In this document: piece by piece, positions 49,752 to 61,456 of the stretch
Position numbering within the stretch: position 1 is the first letter of the stretch
How the letters are laid out: the number at the start of each line of letters is the position of its first letter
Source: Abelmoschus esculentus
Taxonomy: Eukaryota > Streptophyta > Magnoliopsida > Malvales > Malvaceae
Direction: 5' to 3'
DNA: 64,000 bases
Assembly (NCBI GenBank): GCA_035048815.1
Contig: JAUCBN010000035.1
Location: 9,746,501 to 9,810,500, forward strand
Position numbers and translations under genes: made by a program
Notes under the pieces: generated by a model
Database searches by the model: none
Told to the model about the DNA's origin: nothing
What the model saw: the letters and a program-made list of their open reading frames with translations, nothing else

Positions 49752-51833
49752 TTAATTTTTTTCCCTCAAAGAACTTGCGGTAGAGATAGAATCATCCAGT
49801 GAAACTGATAAAGAAGTGTGGCATTCATACTCAAGATCCTCAAATCCACAGAAGTCTTCATGCTCATCTTCTTCTGGCATTTTCCACCTCTCTTTATCTG
49901 TTTCACCTCCAATAAGAACCTCCAAAACCTATCATTTTACATAAAAATGTATCAGCAATGTCATGTGTTAGTATGTCACTTTTTATCTTTTTCCGGGGTC
50001 GGTTATGTCATCGATCTCGTATTAGGTTGAATTACATGAGACTGTTAGTGAGAGTCGAACCTTGATGCATGCTACTAATGAGTCCCGGATGTGTTTAGAT
50101 TCGAATATGAAAATGTCACAGACATGGGATGTTTGGTACTAGGTAGAACAGAACAATTTTAGGACAGGGAACATAAAGATCACCTAATTTAAGTTTTCAT
50201 GTTCATTTAAGAAGATGACAGCTGAGATTTATCATATAATATACACAATTGGTTTTTTTAAGTGCTAGAAAAAGACACTAATTATAATCTAATGATCCTT
50301 AAAAAATGTTGGTTTGAAAACATAACACTCCCTTGAAAATTACATCATCCCATGATTAAAATATGTCTAAATCATTGAATTCAATGTTTGTTGATCATAA
50401 TCAACGTATGGAGCATCAAATTCAGTATAAAATACCTCGGTCATGGTTGGACGCCACTCCGGGGATGCTCGAATGCAAAGGGATGCCGTGAAGGCGAGTC
50501 GTTTTAGCTGTGACCCGTCGAAGGACTCTCCGAGTCTTGGATCCACCAGTTTCTCAATCTCTTCTCGGTTCAATAGTGGTTTTGCCTGTTGAGTTTGAAA
50601 GAGTAAGCACTAAGCAATGTATGCCAATGTCACGTTTATGGTCAAAGAAAAGGTACCACAATGGCAGCATTACCCAGCAGTGCAAGCTTTGGTGCGCGGG
50701 GTCGACTGGTTTCCTCCCCGATATGATCTCTAACAAGAAAACCCCGAAAGCAAACACATCGGTTTTCTCATCCACGGTTCCGTGCATGAAGTACTCGGGC
50801 GCTAAATGGCTGCAACATCATCGAATCCGTATTACCATATCGGTCTATACTCGATGAACATAAAGAAAAGGATTGTTGAATTATAGTACCCAAATGTCCC
50901 TTCAATTGGAGCAATGGAATGGTGTGACCATTGGGAAGGAAGCCATTTTGCTAGTCCGAAATCCGATATCTAAAACATTAATCGATTTCAAAACGAATAA
51001 ATCATTGAACTCGAAACACTACACCGGAGAAAGCAGAGCATGGTTCGATACCGAGTACCTGAGGTTCGAAATCTGCATTCAGTAGAATGTTTGATGACTT
51101 GATATCCCGGTGAATTATCCTTCTCTGGCACAATTTGTGCAAGTAATGGAGTCCTCTGGCAGCACCAATTGCTATCTTGTACCTTGTTTTCCAATCCAAT
51201 GGTGGCGAATTCAAATCTGAATCGAAAATAACTCGAATGAAACTCGGAAAAGAGAAACAGTTTTTCTCGGTATAAACAAATATTACCATGTAGACGTGAA
51301 GCAACGGAGCCTCGAGACGAGAACTGAAATATGAGATACAGGCCGTTGTCGATGCAACAGCCTACAAGTCCCAACACATTCGGGTGACAAACATGGCCGA
51401 TGGTTCCGATTTCCGTCAAGAAATCCTTTTCTTTCCGTTCATCGGTGTAAGTTTTGGTTAGCTTCTTCACGGCAATCTCTTCCCCGTCGTTGAGCACTCC
51501 TCTGTACACCTCCGCATACCCTCCTTTTCCGACAAAATTATCTGCTTTATACGAGCATAAAATCAAATTTTCCTACAAGAAAGAAACTGAGTCCAAGAAG
51601 TAGGTTGTAGACAGACCTGAGCTGAAAGCATTGGTGGCGACAAAAATCTCCTCATAGGAGAAGCATCTCCAAGAAGGTCTAGGAGCGGCTGAAGCAACCT
51701 GGAAAGCATCTTTGTCGCCGGCTCTGTCTTCTTCCTCGAAAACCCTTTGTTGGTTCGCGGCGGCGCCTTCTTCGGAACTGCGTTTCTTCAACGAGAACAG
51801 GCGTTTGAAGCTATTAGCTCGGATAAACTTCAT
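49752..51833 (-). CDS. Receptor-like cytoplasmic Ser/Thr kinase, RLCK-VI (RBK1/RBK2-like), seven exons
   Basis: Exons: 51833-51617, 51541-51287, 51216-51059, 50969-50890, 50809-50674, 50585-50436, 49928-49752; total 1173 bp, 390 aa. All six introns are GT-AG (75, 70, 89, 80, 88, 507 bp) and phases agree. The basic N-terminus MKFIRANSFKRLFSLKKR leads to SWRCFSYEEIFVATNAFSS, then a complete kinase domain: glycine loop GKGGYAEVY (77-85), AVKK Lys98, HRDIKSSN Asp195, DFG Asp213, APE Glu242, DEKTDVFAFGV. The acidic tail ends LSVSLDDSISTASS. Catalytic residues are intact and HRD marks it as an RD kinase. RLCK-VI proteins bind ROP GTPases in Arabidopsis; that role is inferred. There is no signal peptide or membrane segment. 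In-frame upstream ATGs (51872, 51938) could extend it, but family members start at MK-IR-NSFKRLF. Confidence 0.93.
49929..50435 (-). other. Large last intron (507 bp) of the kinase gene
   Basis: Five to seven times longer than the other introns. Read through without splicing, it adds 24 codons after MTE (VFYTEFDAPYVDYD...) and stops at 50367, so intron retention would replace the conserved acidic tail. A GC-richer block at 50030-50200 contains ACAGAACAATTTTAGGACAG and may be a small insertion. Confidence 0.7.
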
Positions 51834-52759
51834 TTCAACGGTGGAAATACAAGGCGGGGAAGTCTGTTTCATGCCATCAAAAGCGATTGGGTTGGAAAAA
51901 GTGAAAAAGACGAGTAGGAAATCTGAACAACAGTTCAAGAATCCACTTTCTTTTTGTTTAAAATGATTGAGGAAACAGATGAAGTTAAAAGGAGAAGAGT
52001 TGAAGAACAGTGGAAGGAGACAAAGTGGGAGGCTTCAATGCAGCGTTGGGCAGAAGTAGGCAGTGACATTGCCAGATGGCTAGTTTTGTTTATTATAATA
52101 TTATTTTTTATATAAATATTAATATATAGTTTATTAATTTAAATTTAATATTATAAAAAACACTATTATATTGCACGATCGTTGTTTTTAAAAGTTGCGA
52201 ATTCGAAAATAAATAATTTTATTATAATAATTAAGTCATCAATGTCTTATATAAATACTATAATTGATTAAAAAAATACTATTATATTAATAAATATATC
52301 ATTTTAATTTTTTATCACATAAAAATTAAAACCTTTAACTTAAAAAATCTAAATTTTATCCTCTTAAATTGACGTATTATTAATTTTTTAAGTCTTTTTA
52401 AATGATATATAATGTCGTATCGTAGTGTGTTTTGTAGTATGTACATGTACGTTAAATAGTATTATATCATAAAAGTGTAGATTAAACACAACGCCTTACT
52501 TTATTGTCATGTGATGTTTACAAAATTAAGACAACTATCATATTTTTATAGAAAGCTCTTTTGTTTTTAAATATTTATTTAAATCCAATTAAAAAATATT
52601 ATTTAAATGTTTAAAAAAATATTCAAAGTGTTGTTTAATAAATTAAAAGTTAAGTAATAAGTGTTGGATGTAATAAAAGGTATATTGTTCTCTCAATAAG
52701 AGAATTTGTGTTTTTTAACCTTGGAGATAATACTAAGATAATATTATTAAGAGAAAGTG
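51834..52759 (-). promoter_or_regulatory. Upstream region of the kinase gene
   Basis: The 5' leader and proximal promoter should lie here. The first 200 bp upstream of the start are GC-richer, consistent with a transcribed leader; farther out it is AT-rich with several TATA-like words (for example TATATAAAAAA on the minus strand near 52110). The transcription start cannot be fixed by eye. Confidence 0.4.
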
Positions 52760-52960
52760 AAGAAATTATATCATGGGTCAGTCCCACCACGTCATCCATG
52801 GGACCAACCAATAGAAACTGTCCACCTCATTATTTTTTAATTTTCCAAGTGAATCTTCACTTGGGAAAAAATTATGACATGGAAAAATTGATGAAGTGGG
52901 TAGTTTTTATTGGTTGGTCCCATGGACAGGTGGTGGGACTGACCCATGATATAATTTTTC
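52760..52960. mobile_element. Mutator-like MITE, copy 2 (201 bp), upstream of the kinase gene
   Basis: About 93% identical by eye to the copy at 24751-24952, with the same inverted repeats and near-complete foldback. It is flanked by a different perfect 9 bp duplication, GAGAAAGTG (52751-52759 and 52961-52969). It lies about 0.93 kb upstream of the kinase start codon. Confidence 0.93.
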
Positions 52961-53574
52961 GAGAAAGTGTTACAAATCCTGAATTTGTATTTTTTCACGT
53001 TAACTTTATATTTATGATTTTTTATTTTAACTATTTAAAGACTTTAAAACAATATTTGGTTTAATTTTAAAGTATTTTTCATAATCATTTCTTACAAAAG
53101 ATTTTTTAAAGTAAATAAAAAAACTAATATTCATATATAATTTTTTAACTTAAAAGATCAATGTCACGACCTAGATTTTGATCTGAGTATCGGGTTAAAC
53201 CAAGACTTTGGGCTTTGACGGTTTGGGCCTTGTTGAGCTTTGGTGCTTATATGTGTTGGGTTGATGTCGGGATTTGGGAGTTTGAGTTGGGGGCTTTTTG
53301 GTAATTGCATAAAAGAGATGAAAATGAGAAGAGGGGTTTTATGTTTTCTACAGAGGGTGAGATCACTCCTTTTCTTTTTCTTTTTCTTTCATTCTTCCTC
53401 CCCTTTGTTGCTAGAGAAGAAAGATTGTTAAAGGCTTGATCTTTGAGAGTTGTGTTGGGAATCTCGTTTTGGCGGTGAAAAAGAAGTTTTAAAGCACAAG
53501 AAGATCTATAAAACAATGTGAAGTTTGATAAGTTTAGTGAAGAGAAGGTTTTAGAAGGGGTGAAAGGTGTAATA

Positions 53575-54273
53575 TGGGTGTTCAAACGGTTAATTCGGTC
53601 GGTGATCGAACTGATTACCAAAAACTAAATTAACCGAATGTTTAAAATCTTTAACCGTTAATCGAACCAAACTTTTTTCGAAATATATTAACAAAACCGA
53701 ATAAATTTTGGTTAATTCGGTCGGTTAATTTGGTTAACCAAAGTTTGTTATAAAATTTTAGTTAAATAACACAAATGATCACTCAACTATGTTAGAATAG
53801 TCTTTTTAGCCACCGAACTTTCAAAATTTATAAAACAACCATTAAACTTATCAAATTATTATAAATTCATCGTTGATTTATTATATATTATAAATTATTA
53901 AAAAATTTAAAGATTATTTTTAATAATTTAATAAATTTAATTATGATTTTATACCAATTTGATAAAGTTTAATGATCATTTTATAATTTTTAATAATTTA
54001 ATAAATTTAATTATGATTTTATACTAATTTGATAAAGCTTAATGACCATTTTATAATTTTTAAAAGTTTAATGACAAAAAATATATATAATATATAAAAA
54101 TAAATTGGTTAATTTGGTTAATTAACCGATTTCGAACCGAATTAGCTGTTAACCAAACTTTCAAACAAAACTTTAACCACTCACCGACTGAAAAAAGTTT
54201 TTTGGCCGACCGTATAACCGAATTAATTCGGATTGGTCGGTTATTTTGGGTTAGCCGACCGTTTCAACACCCA
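53575..54273. mobile_element. TA-flanked MITE nested in the LTR (699 bp)
   Basis: Inverted termini TGGGTGTTCAAACGG (53575) and CCGTTTCAACACCCA (ends 54273) are flanked on both sides by TA, as expected of a Tc1/mariner-like insertion. Subterminal regions are full of GGTTAATTCGGTCGGTTAA-type words in both orientations. No coding capacity. Confidence 0.75.
53921..54060. repeat. 70 bp tandem duplication inside the MITE
   Basis: TAATAATTTAATAAATTTAA starts both units, at 53921 and 53991. The two 70 bp copies differ at only about three positions (ATACC/ATACT, AAGTTT/AAGCTT, GATC/GACC). Confidence 0.92.
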
Positions 54274-54691
54274 TATGTTTTGTGGAACTCATTTCTTTGT
54301 TTGAAAACCTTCCCAAGGTGTGTGTAATTCATTACTTATCTTCCCTTTGTAGATAAAAAGTTTAGAAAGTCCTCTAGAACCTTTGAGAAAGAGAAGGCTT
54401 GAAGGGAAGATAGAGAATGAGTTACTGTTGTTTTTTGGCTAAGGTTGATACTCTTCTAACTCCCTAGAACCAAGCATCTCATAAATTTAGGATGGTTGTA
54501 TGTGTGTTGCTTTGGTTGCTTGAGAACCCTTTAATGGTGCTTTTGTGTTTGATTGATAAACTACTGTAAAAGGGCATAAACACACTTAGAATCGTCCCAG
54601 TAACGTGTAAGAACAAAGGGAGAATCAACCATATAAGTTGAGCTGGGAATCTTGGTGAATTCCCAATCCAGACCTACATTTTCGAGCAGAG

Positions 54692-55034
54692 GTATCGATA
54701 CAAGGTGGTCTTGTATCGATACGCTAGAGTAGATAAGAGGGTGAAATATAAGGGGCGTATCGATACGTAACCTGTGTATACACTGCTTAAATCAAATTCC
54801 ATATATGTTTTTGGGTATCGATATGCCATTACCGATACCACTTTTACATTGAGTTTACCATATGAAGGCGTACCGATACACCGACATGTGTAACAATATC
54901 GGTTCAGTTTAGTATCAATTCAGGGTAGGACCATATCGATACGAATAGGTTTTCTATTGGTCTATTTGAAGTTGTTTAGCTTAGCGTATCGATAAGCGAG
55001 GGAGGTGTATCAATACTTGAAGGTGTACCGATAC
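54692..55034. repeat. Cluster of TATCGATAC palindromic words in the LTR
   Basis: GTATCGATAC occurs at 54692, 54713 and 54757, with variants GTATCGATAT (54815), TACCGATACC, ATATCGATACG (about 54933), GTATCGATAAG (about 54984) and GTACCGATAC (55025). About ten copies lie within 340 bp. Confidence 0.85.
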
Positions 55035-56168
55035 CCTATATTGGCGTATTAGTACTCATTATGCAATCTGTCTAAAAATTAACACTTTCGTTCGAAGGTT
55101 TTATAATTCAGTGTAAAGGGTCTTAAAGGTTTCCTAAAGTGTAATTAAAACTGACATTTTAACCTTGTTCAAGAGATACTTGGTTAATCACTTGACAAAT
55201 GGTAAGTAATTGAATAGTTTTGAAAACTAAATAAGGTTTTGGTAGTATAAATATATGGTGTGGTATGCTAGGGGCCTTACTTTTGCTTATGGGTTACCTA
55301 TTGTTATGATATTTATGTGGTGGGTTCAAACACCCTATATATATTTGATCAAAGTGTTGAACACTCAAAAACTTTTCTAACGTAGGATCCTGGTACTTAG
55401 TGGAAACGGGTCAGTCCGAAGATGCTTGATAGATCATTCTAAGCATGGATATAAGATCCCGATGTATAGTGGACATGGGCCTCATCCTAGAGTATGGGAT
55501 CTCAATGCTTAATGGATGTGGGCCTTTCTCGTAGTGTATGATCCTGATGCTTAATAGTCGTAGGCCATACTACTTATATATATATATGCGTGTGAAATAT
55601 GGATTATGAGATACTGTATGGACTTCTCTTGATTTATATATGTTGTGTATCGATAATATGCATGCATGATATCATGTGTTTAGACAAATATGGTAGCGCC
55701 AATATACTCATATCATGTCAACATTCATGTTACATATGCTTTATTTATGATATAGCGATATGGGTTGAGTGGTAGAGTACCCACAGAGATTCTGTAGCTC
55801 GGTATTTTCGAGATGTGTTTCAGTGCAAACGTTAGATTACAACGAGTGTAGGAGCACCATCGTGGTTGGTTTCAGTATCGACTTGTTGTCAAAGTACTTT
55901 TACTAGATGTGTTAGGCTATTTACTTTTAGGACTCTATATGTAATTGGTAACTCTTATTTTAATTTGGTTTGAGTCAAATGCTTTTAAACATTATAATAT
56001 TTCAGAGATCCTTTACTTTTAGATTTATTGACATTATAATGATTTGAAATTTATAGACTTGTTACGGATTTGAATTTACCTTGTTATTTGGGCTTTTGAA
56101 ACAAAATTTTGAAATACGGGGTTTGGGCTAGAGACCCAATATAATATCCGGGTCGAGGATGTTAGATT

Positions 56169-56186
56169 TAGTGGTATTAGCTCTTA
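56169..56186 (+). other. Primer-binding region
   Basis: AGTGGTATTAGCTCTTAGG follows the 5' LTR by a few bases and matches TGGTATCAGAGC, the complement of initiator tRNA-Met commonly used by plant retroelements, with two or three changes. Confidence 0.65.
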
Positions 56187-56311
56187 GGTAGAAGAGTCTA
56201 AGGTGGTATATATGTTTCAGATAATTACATGTACATGAGTTGAAATCGTAATTGCTTTAATGCTGAAAAATTAATCTTGCAATCTCGTTTGTTTATTGTA
56301 TAGTAAGTAAA

Positions 56312-57260
56312 ATGTCAAGAATAGGCAAAAATGACGAGGAGTTTTAAGTTTTTCAGGAAGATGACTATGACAATGAGTACGTGCCTGAGTTAGAGGCACC
56401 TTCAGATGATGAAGTTGGTCAAGGGGACAACTAGTTCTCACAACAGAATCGGGCGTTAAAACAGATCGTGAGACCTATACCGAGGCAATTTGCTATGCCT
56501 CAAGAGGCTCCTGTTGAGAGGATACAAAGGTAAAAAGTTGTTGACTTCCATGGGAAGAGGCAAGATAATCTCGTGCAAGCTGATCACGGGAAGAGGCAGA
56601 TGAGGTTAAGGCCAAAAGAGAAGTTATCGTGTGTTCTATCATTTTTAAAGGGCAATGCAAGATAATGATGGGAGATAATGGAGCTTTGATGGTATCCAAA
56701 CTGACTAACTTAGGATGCTCGATCTTTTTTCATGAACAAGAGTTCCTACAATTGAGTAGGTATACTCTGAAGTTAGTGGTCACTCTGAAGATACAATGTA
56801 AGAGGTTTCTGAAAGGCTTGGGGAAGAAGATACAAAATTATCTCACCGCTGCCCTACATAAAATGATTTTAGATTTGACTAATAGTGCGAAGTCTTTGGA
56901 GCAAGTACAAGGGTTGACCTATAGATCGTCTTCTGGGCAAGGAAGTGCAAGTGGGAATTAATCAGAATTACTCTAACAACTCTCAGTATAACTTGAGAAG
57001 GAGTAGAAATCGTTATAATCAGAATAGAAGAGCTTATAACTAGGGTTCAAGATCGAACTGAATTTCTGATTCGACCGAAAGGAGAAAACATTCCTCATCT
57101 TCCCTGATGATGAGCTAGGAGAGTTCTCAAAAGAGTTTGAGTGCTCCGTCTTGCCCTCAGTGTAGGCGGAACCATAGAGGAGTGTGTTGGGGTGGTTAGA
57201 GCTTGTTACCGTTGTGGATCGACGTAGAATTTCTTGAAGGACTATCCGAAAAAGGCAAAG
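56312..57260 (+). pseudogene. Gypsy gag with zinc knuckles, broken
   Basis: ATG at 56312 is followed by an in-frame TAA after 11 codons. Recognisable gag sequence lies at 56629-56961: LSRYTLKLVVTLKIQCKRFL then KGLGKKIQNYL, the plant gypsy retrotransposon gag pattern. Near 57150-57240 two zinc-knuckle remnants, CPQCRRNHRGVCW and ACYRCGST, are separated by a frameshift and a stop. Confidence 0.82.
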
Positions 57261-57429
57261 GTATCGACAAAGTAAATGCAAAGGATCAGTTATCCAAGCC
57301 AGAGAGTTAGAGGCTTTAACCGTGGAGAGACGAGTCATATCTATGGTGGTATCTACTAGTCTACGGCCAAAGCACTAGTTAGAAAGTATGCTTTGAGGGA
57401 ACATGGGGTGCATATGGAAGTACATTTAC

Positions 57430-59069
57430 CTTGTTTTCAATTTCCATAGTTGCTCTTATGGACTCAAGGTCTACCCACAACTATATCCGTAATGGGAAAT
57501 CTCAGCAAATGGGTTATCAACCGATGATCTAGAGATAAGAATTCATGTGAAAAGCTTATGGGGTTTAGATGTGTTGGTGGATAAAGTATATCGAGGTGTT
57601 TGATAGAGGTATAAGGCTTAATCTTTCCGGTAGACCTTATGGTCTTGCCCTTTCAAGAATTCAATGCAATCTCAGTGATAAATTGGTTATTCAAACATGA
57701 TGAAAGTCTTAGGTGTAGGTCAAAAAGCTTGAAAATTTGTGTTACGGACGAGTTTAAGTTTGTTGTGAGGGGTGAGAAGAACCATTGTTTATCGAATATG
57801 GTGTCAGCTTTATCAGTTAAATAGTTAATACAGCAAGATTGTGGTTTTCTTAGCTCACGTGGTGGATGTGATGATTGAGAGCTTGGCGTTAGAGAGTTTG
57901 AGGATGGTGTGTGGGTTTATGGATGAGTTCCCAGAGAAGTTACCTGGTTTACCTCCTAACTTTGAGTTAGTGTTCCGCATATATATAATGTTGGATACGA
58001 AACTGGTGTCCATAACATCGTATCACATGGCACCGACGGAGATGAAAGAGTTGAAACAACAAATCAAAGAGTTTCTCAATAAAGGTTTTATCAGGCTAAG
58101 TGTCACCTTGGGGATCACCGATGTTGTTTGTTAAGAAGAAAGACGGGTCAAAACGGATGTGTATCAACTACCTTCAACTCAACAAAACCACGATTAAGAA
58201 CCATTATCCTTTGCCAAGAATCGGTGATTTATTTGACTAGTTGAGGGGTAACGTGTATTCTTTAAGATCGACTTAAGTTTAGGGTACTACTCGTTGAAGG
58301 TAGTGGAAGAGGATGTTCAAAAGACCGCTTTTAGGATGCGGTACAAGAATTATGAGTTTTTGGAGATGTCGTTTATGCTTATCAATAAACCTACAACTTT
58401 CATTGACTTTATGAATTGGATCTTTCAACCGTACTTAGATCGATTTGTGTTGGTGTTTACCGACAACATCTTGGTGTACTCATGCTCGGAGGAGGAGCAT
58501 GACTATCACCTAAGAGTGGTTCTCCAAGTTTTAAGGGATAAATGTCTCTATGCCAAGTTTAGTAAGTGTTAGTTTTGGTTCTCATAAGTGGCGTTTCTTG
58601 GCCATATAGTTGCAGCAGATAATATCCATGTAGACCCTCACGAAATAAAATTTATTGTGGAATTAAAACTACCAAGGAATGTGTTAGAAGTTTATAGTTT
58701 TCTTGGACTTGTCGGATAATATAGAAGGTTCTTTAAAGGTTTTTCGATTATAACGACTCATTTGACAAAGTTGTTGCAAAAAATAAGTTTTGTTTGTGTG
58801 GAACGGGAGGAGACAATAAATTTTTGAACAACTTAAGGCGTATCTCACGAAGGTATCGGTCTATGCCACCAGAACCGAGAAAGATTATGTGGTGTTCAAC
58901 GATGCTTCCTTGTATGGGTTGGTTTGTATGCTTATGCAAGAGGGTAAGGTGGTTGCTTATGCCTCGAGATATTTTAAACCCCATGAAAGGAACTATCTCA
59001 CGCATGATCTTGAGCTTGCAACGGTTATCTTCGCGTTAAAGATATGAACGCATTATCTCTATGGGGAGG
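57430..59069 (+). pseudogene. Gypsy pol: protease, reverse transcriptase, start of RNase H, broken
   Basis: Protease remnant ALMDSRSTHNYI (about 57450), where the usual DSGST active-site Gly is Arg. The reverse transcriptase starts at about 57920 (DEFPEKLPGLPPNFE, MAPTEMKELKQQI), continues in other frames (KKDGSKRMCINY near 58140), and at 58294-58572 has KTAFRMRYKNYEFLEM and VFTDNILVYS: the normal D-D pair is D-N. RNase H (about 58840-59060) shows VFNDASLYGLVCML and VAYASRYFKPHERNYLTHDL, then stops at the nested LTR. Confidence 0.88.
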
Positions 59070-60472
59070 TGATGCGTGTGATATAAGAGCAATTTGAGTG
59101 CAAGTGTACACGTCGTCAAGTAATAAAATGATAAGTATATCGTGTATCGTCTCCACAGGGATTGGTATACTTAATATGTTTCCTCTTGTTCCCTTACTCC
59201 TAAAAATAAAGTAAAAACATAAATAAGTTGATTTGTTTTATCTATCTAAATAATTAAATAACAAAACATAAAATTAAAGGTTTAAAAAGATATAGAGAAA
59301 GTGGGTAGAATCTAGTTGCGTAAATTAGTGGATTCAATTGATCTTCTTCTTGTCCAATGCAATCAAACAACACTGCTTCGACAGTACTGCAGATACTGCC
59401 TCGACAACATTGGTGTTCCTCTTCCGCGGCAATCTCTTGCTCTTGGGCAGAGGTATCAAAGTTCAGCAAAGTGTCCGTAAGTGACTCCGCTCATCTCTAA
59501 GTGAAAGTGTTGTTGATGATCAGTCCTTGACGATACCTCTCGGCGTAAATCAACGATAACCACCAACTAATCCAACACTTCTTTTAGCTGCTGAAACACT
59601 TAACCTTTCTCCCGGTGCTTCCAGAAGAGTATAGGCAGAGTTAGTGTCTACAACACCGTACTTATCACTTTCATGAATCTACACCTCTTGATGCTAGATA
59701 AATAGATTACTTGCAAACTTCCCTCTCGGGCTTGGATACAAGAACAAAGAATGGCAATAGGATAAGCAAACTTTGATTTTATTATTTCATAAGAACAAAG
59801 ATACAAGAATCAATCTCCTCTCACTAATATCGACAACCTTCACCTATCCCTAAGAAGTTTAGAACATATTATCGTTTAGGTACAATTCTTAGGGAAAATT
59901 ATCGGCTCTAAGGGAAAAGGGTTTCTCTCTAAATCGACTCCCTAAATCGGTTCCTTCAACATTGTGGCCGGCTAGGATATTTATAGTCTTAACCTAGGGT
60001 AAACCTTTCCTAAATAGAATTCAACATGGAGTAGGGAACAAGTCTTCTTCAAGGAATCTGGTATTTCCAAGTTTGCCGCCTTTTAGAAGGGTTTTCTCGC
60101 TTGGTCTTTGAATTGGGCTTTTAACGCGCTAGCCTGGTCCAATTGATGCACTGTATCTTCCAAAATGTTCTCTATATTTTTATCTTTCCATGCGCCTCCC
60201 TTGTTGGTGCTGCCACACTGGATTCTACCGCGGCCAAGTCTTCTGCCTCGACCTCAACATAGCTTTTCTGCCGCTTCTGCTCTGGATATTCCTGCATGTA
60301 CAGAATATGTAAAAATATCTGCATTCTCTATAAATATTGACTTTGTAAGTGATGATAACAGAATATCCAATATTTGAGCGAAGAATCTATATTTCGGTTC
60401 AAGTTGGTGTATAATAGATGCTTAAAGTACCATGAGAAAGGTAGTAAATAACTGCCTTTTAGGCACTCATCA
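59070..60472 (-). repeat. 3' LTR of the Athila/Tat-like element (1403 bp)
   Basis: The minus strand starts TGATGAGTGCC at 60472 and ends ACACGCATCA at 59070 (TG...CA). The end region ACTTGACGACGTGTACACTT and GAGACGATACACGATATACT is a phrase I recognise from plant LTRs of this type. It adjoins the interrupted RNase H codons of the host element; the 5 bp at the left flank is GGAGG. Confidence 0.75.
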
Positions 60473-60492
60473 AATACCCCCAAACTCAAATT
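60473..60492 (-). other. Polypurine tract of the Athila-like element
   Basis: On the minus strand AATTTGAGTTTGGGGGTATT directly precedes the LTR start TGATGAG. Confidence 0.7.
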
Positions 60493-60764
60493 ATTGCTTG
60501 TCCTCAAGCAATGCCAAACATCGAATTGCCAAACCTTACCCCCCCTGTTTTAGCCAAACCTTCCATCTATTCTCCCCACCATGGTCATGTCTATCTCTCT
60601 GTTTTAGCCATTAGTCTACCCAAGGACTTTTACTAAGAAACAAGCTATAAGGCTAGGTGAGTGTGTGCGTTTAATAGACAAGGCTGATTCAAGGCTTTCT
60701 TAGATAAACTCTAAGTTCAAGACAAGTAGAATCTTTGACTAAAGCTATCTCCTTAAAACAACAA

Positions 60765-60925
60765 GTCTTGAGCCAATTTCGGGCACCTCAAGATATGTGT
60801 TTTCTATTTTCTTCCTTTTCTTTTTTGTTTCTTATTAACCACATATTTAGCATAATAGAGCCAGTTTCGGGCACCTCTAGCATGAAGGAGAGCAAAACTA
60901 GAGCCGGTGATAGGCACCTCTAGTT
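60765..60925. repeat. Three copies of a GAGCC...GGGCACCTC phrase
   Basis: TTGAGCCAATTTCGGGCACC (about 60770), TAGAGCCAGTTTCGGGCACC (about 60858) and TAGAGCCGGTGATAGGCACC (about 60898), each followed by CTCWAG. They lie in the non-coding interval between ORF and LTR. Confidence 0.75.
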
Positions 60926-61456
60926 ATTTTTCCAAAAGGTTCTAAGTCTTTATCACCTAAGTTTATTAAAAGAACTCCTAAATCAAACAAGTCCAAAAGT
61001 GTTTATTTTCTTTCTAACCCTAAAGCAAGCTTCTAAGTTTTATTCCATGAGTATCTTATGGTTATCCCTTCAAAATAGAACTTGGCCATGGTAAGGAGAA
61101 AGATTTCTATAGCCTTAAAGGAGTAAACTAAAGCAAAGCTGACGTAGGGCAGTGCAAGATTATAAACATAAATTCAAGAAAAGAGAATATAAAAAATTTC
61201 AGAAAAAATTTACTCCCTTTTATGGTAATGTCATCGTAGTGGATAGCCTCGGCAGTACTTCTGCACCTACAATCTCCCCCAAACTCAAACCGAGCATTGT
61301 CCTTAATGCTCAAATATAAGGCAAATAGCAATTAAAATATTAAAAAAATGAAGGCAGTAATGGAAATATTTATAAAGACTTCGAGGAGCTGCTTGTATGA
61401 AGCATTCTCCTAGGCCTTGCTATTGGTGCCTTTCTTTTGGATCCTTGTGCCGGTGA

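Larger units (their letters stand above)
53162..56166 (+). repeat. 5' LTR of the gypsy element (about 3.0 kb, including a nested MITE)
   Basis: Starts TGTCACGACCTAGATTTTGA at 53162 and ends ATCCGGGTCGAGGATGTTAGA at 56166, roughly mirror-symmetric ends as in plant gypsy LTRs. Without the 0.7 kb MITE it would be about 2.3 kb. It contains a cluster of TATCGATAC words and repeated GATCCTGATGCTTAATGG-type phrases at 55385-55565. Confidence 0.8.
53162..59069 (+). mobile_element. Ty3-gypsy retrotransposon, 5' part, interrupted by a second element
   Basis: A 5' LTR (53162-56166), primer-binding region, gag, zinc knuckles, protease, reverse transcriptase and the start of RNase H occur in gypsy order on the plus strand. 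The RNase H frame is cut at 59069 by the LTR of a minus-strand element. Integrase and the 3' LTR are not in the window. The reading frame is broken throughout. Confidence 0.9.

Noticed and set aside
50510..51085. Plus-strand frames across the kinase gene
   Set aside because: Antisense shadows of exons 3-6 of the minus-strand gene.
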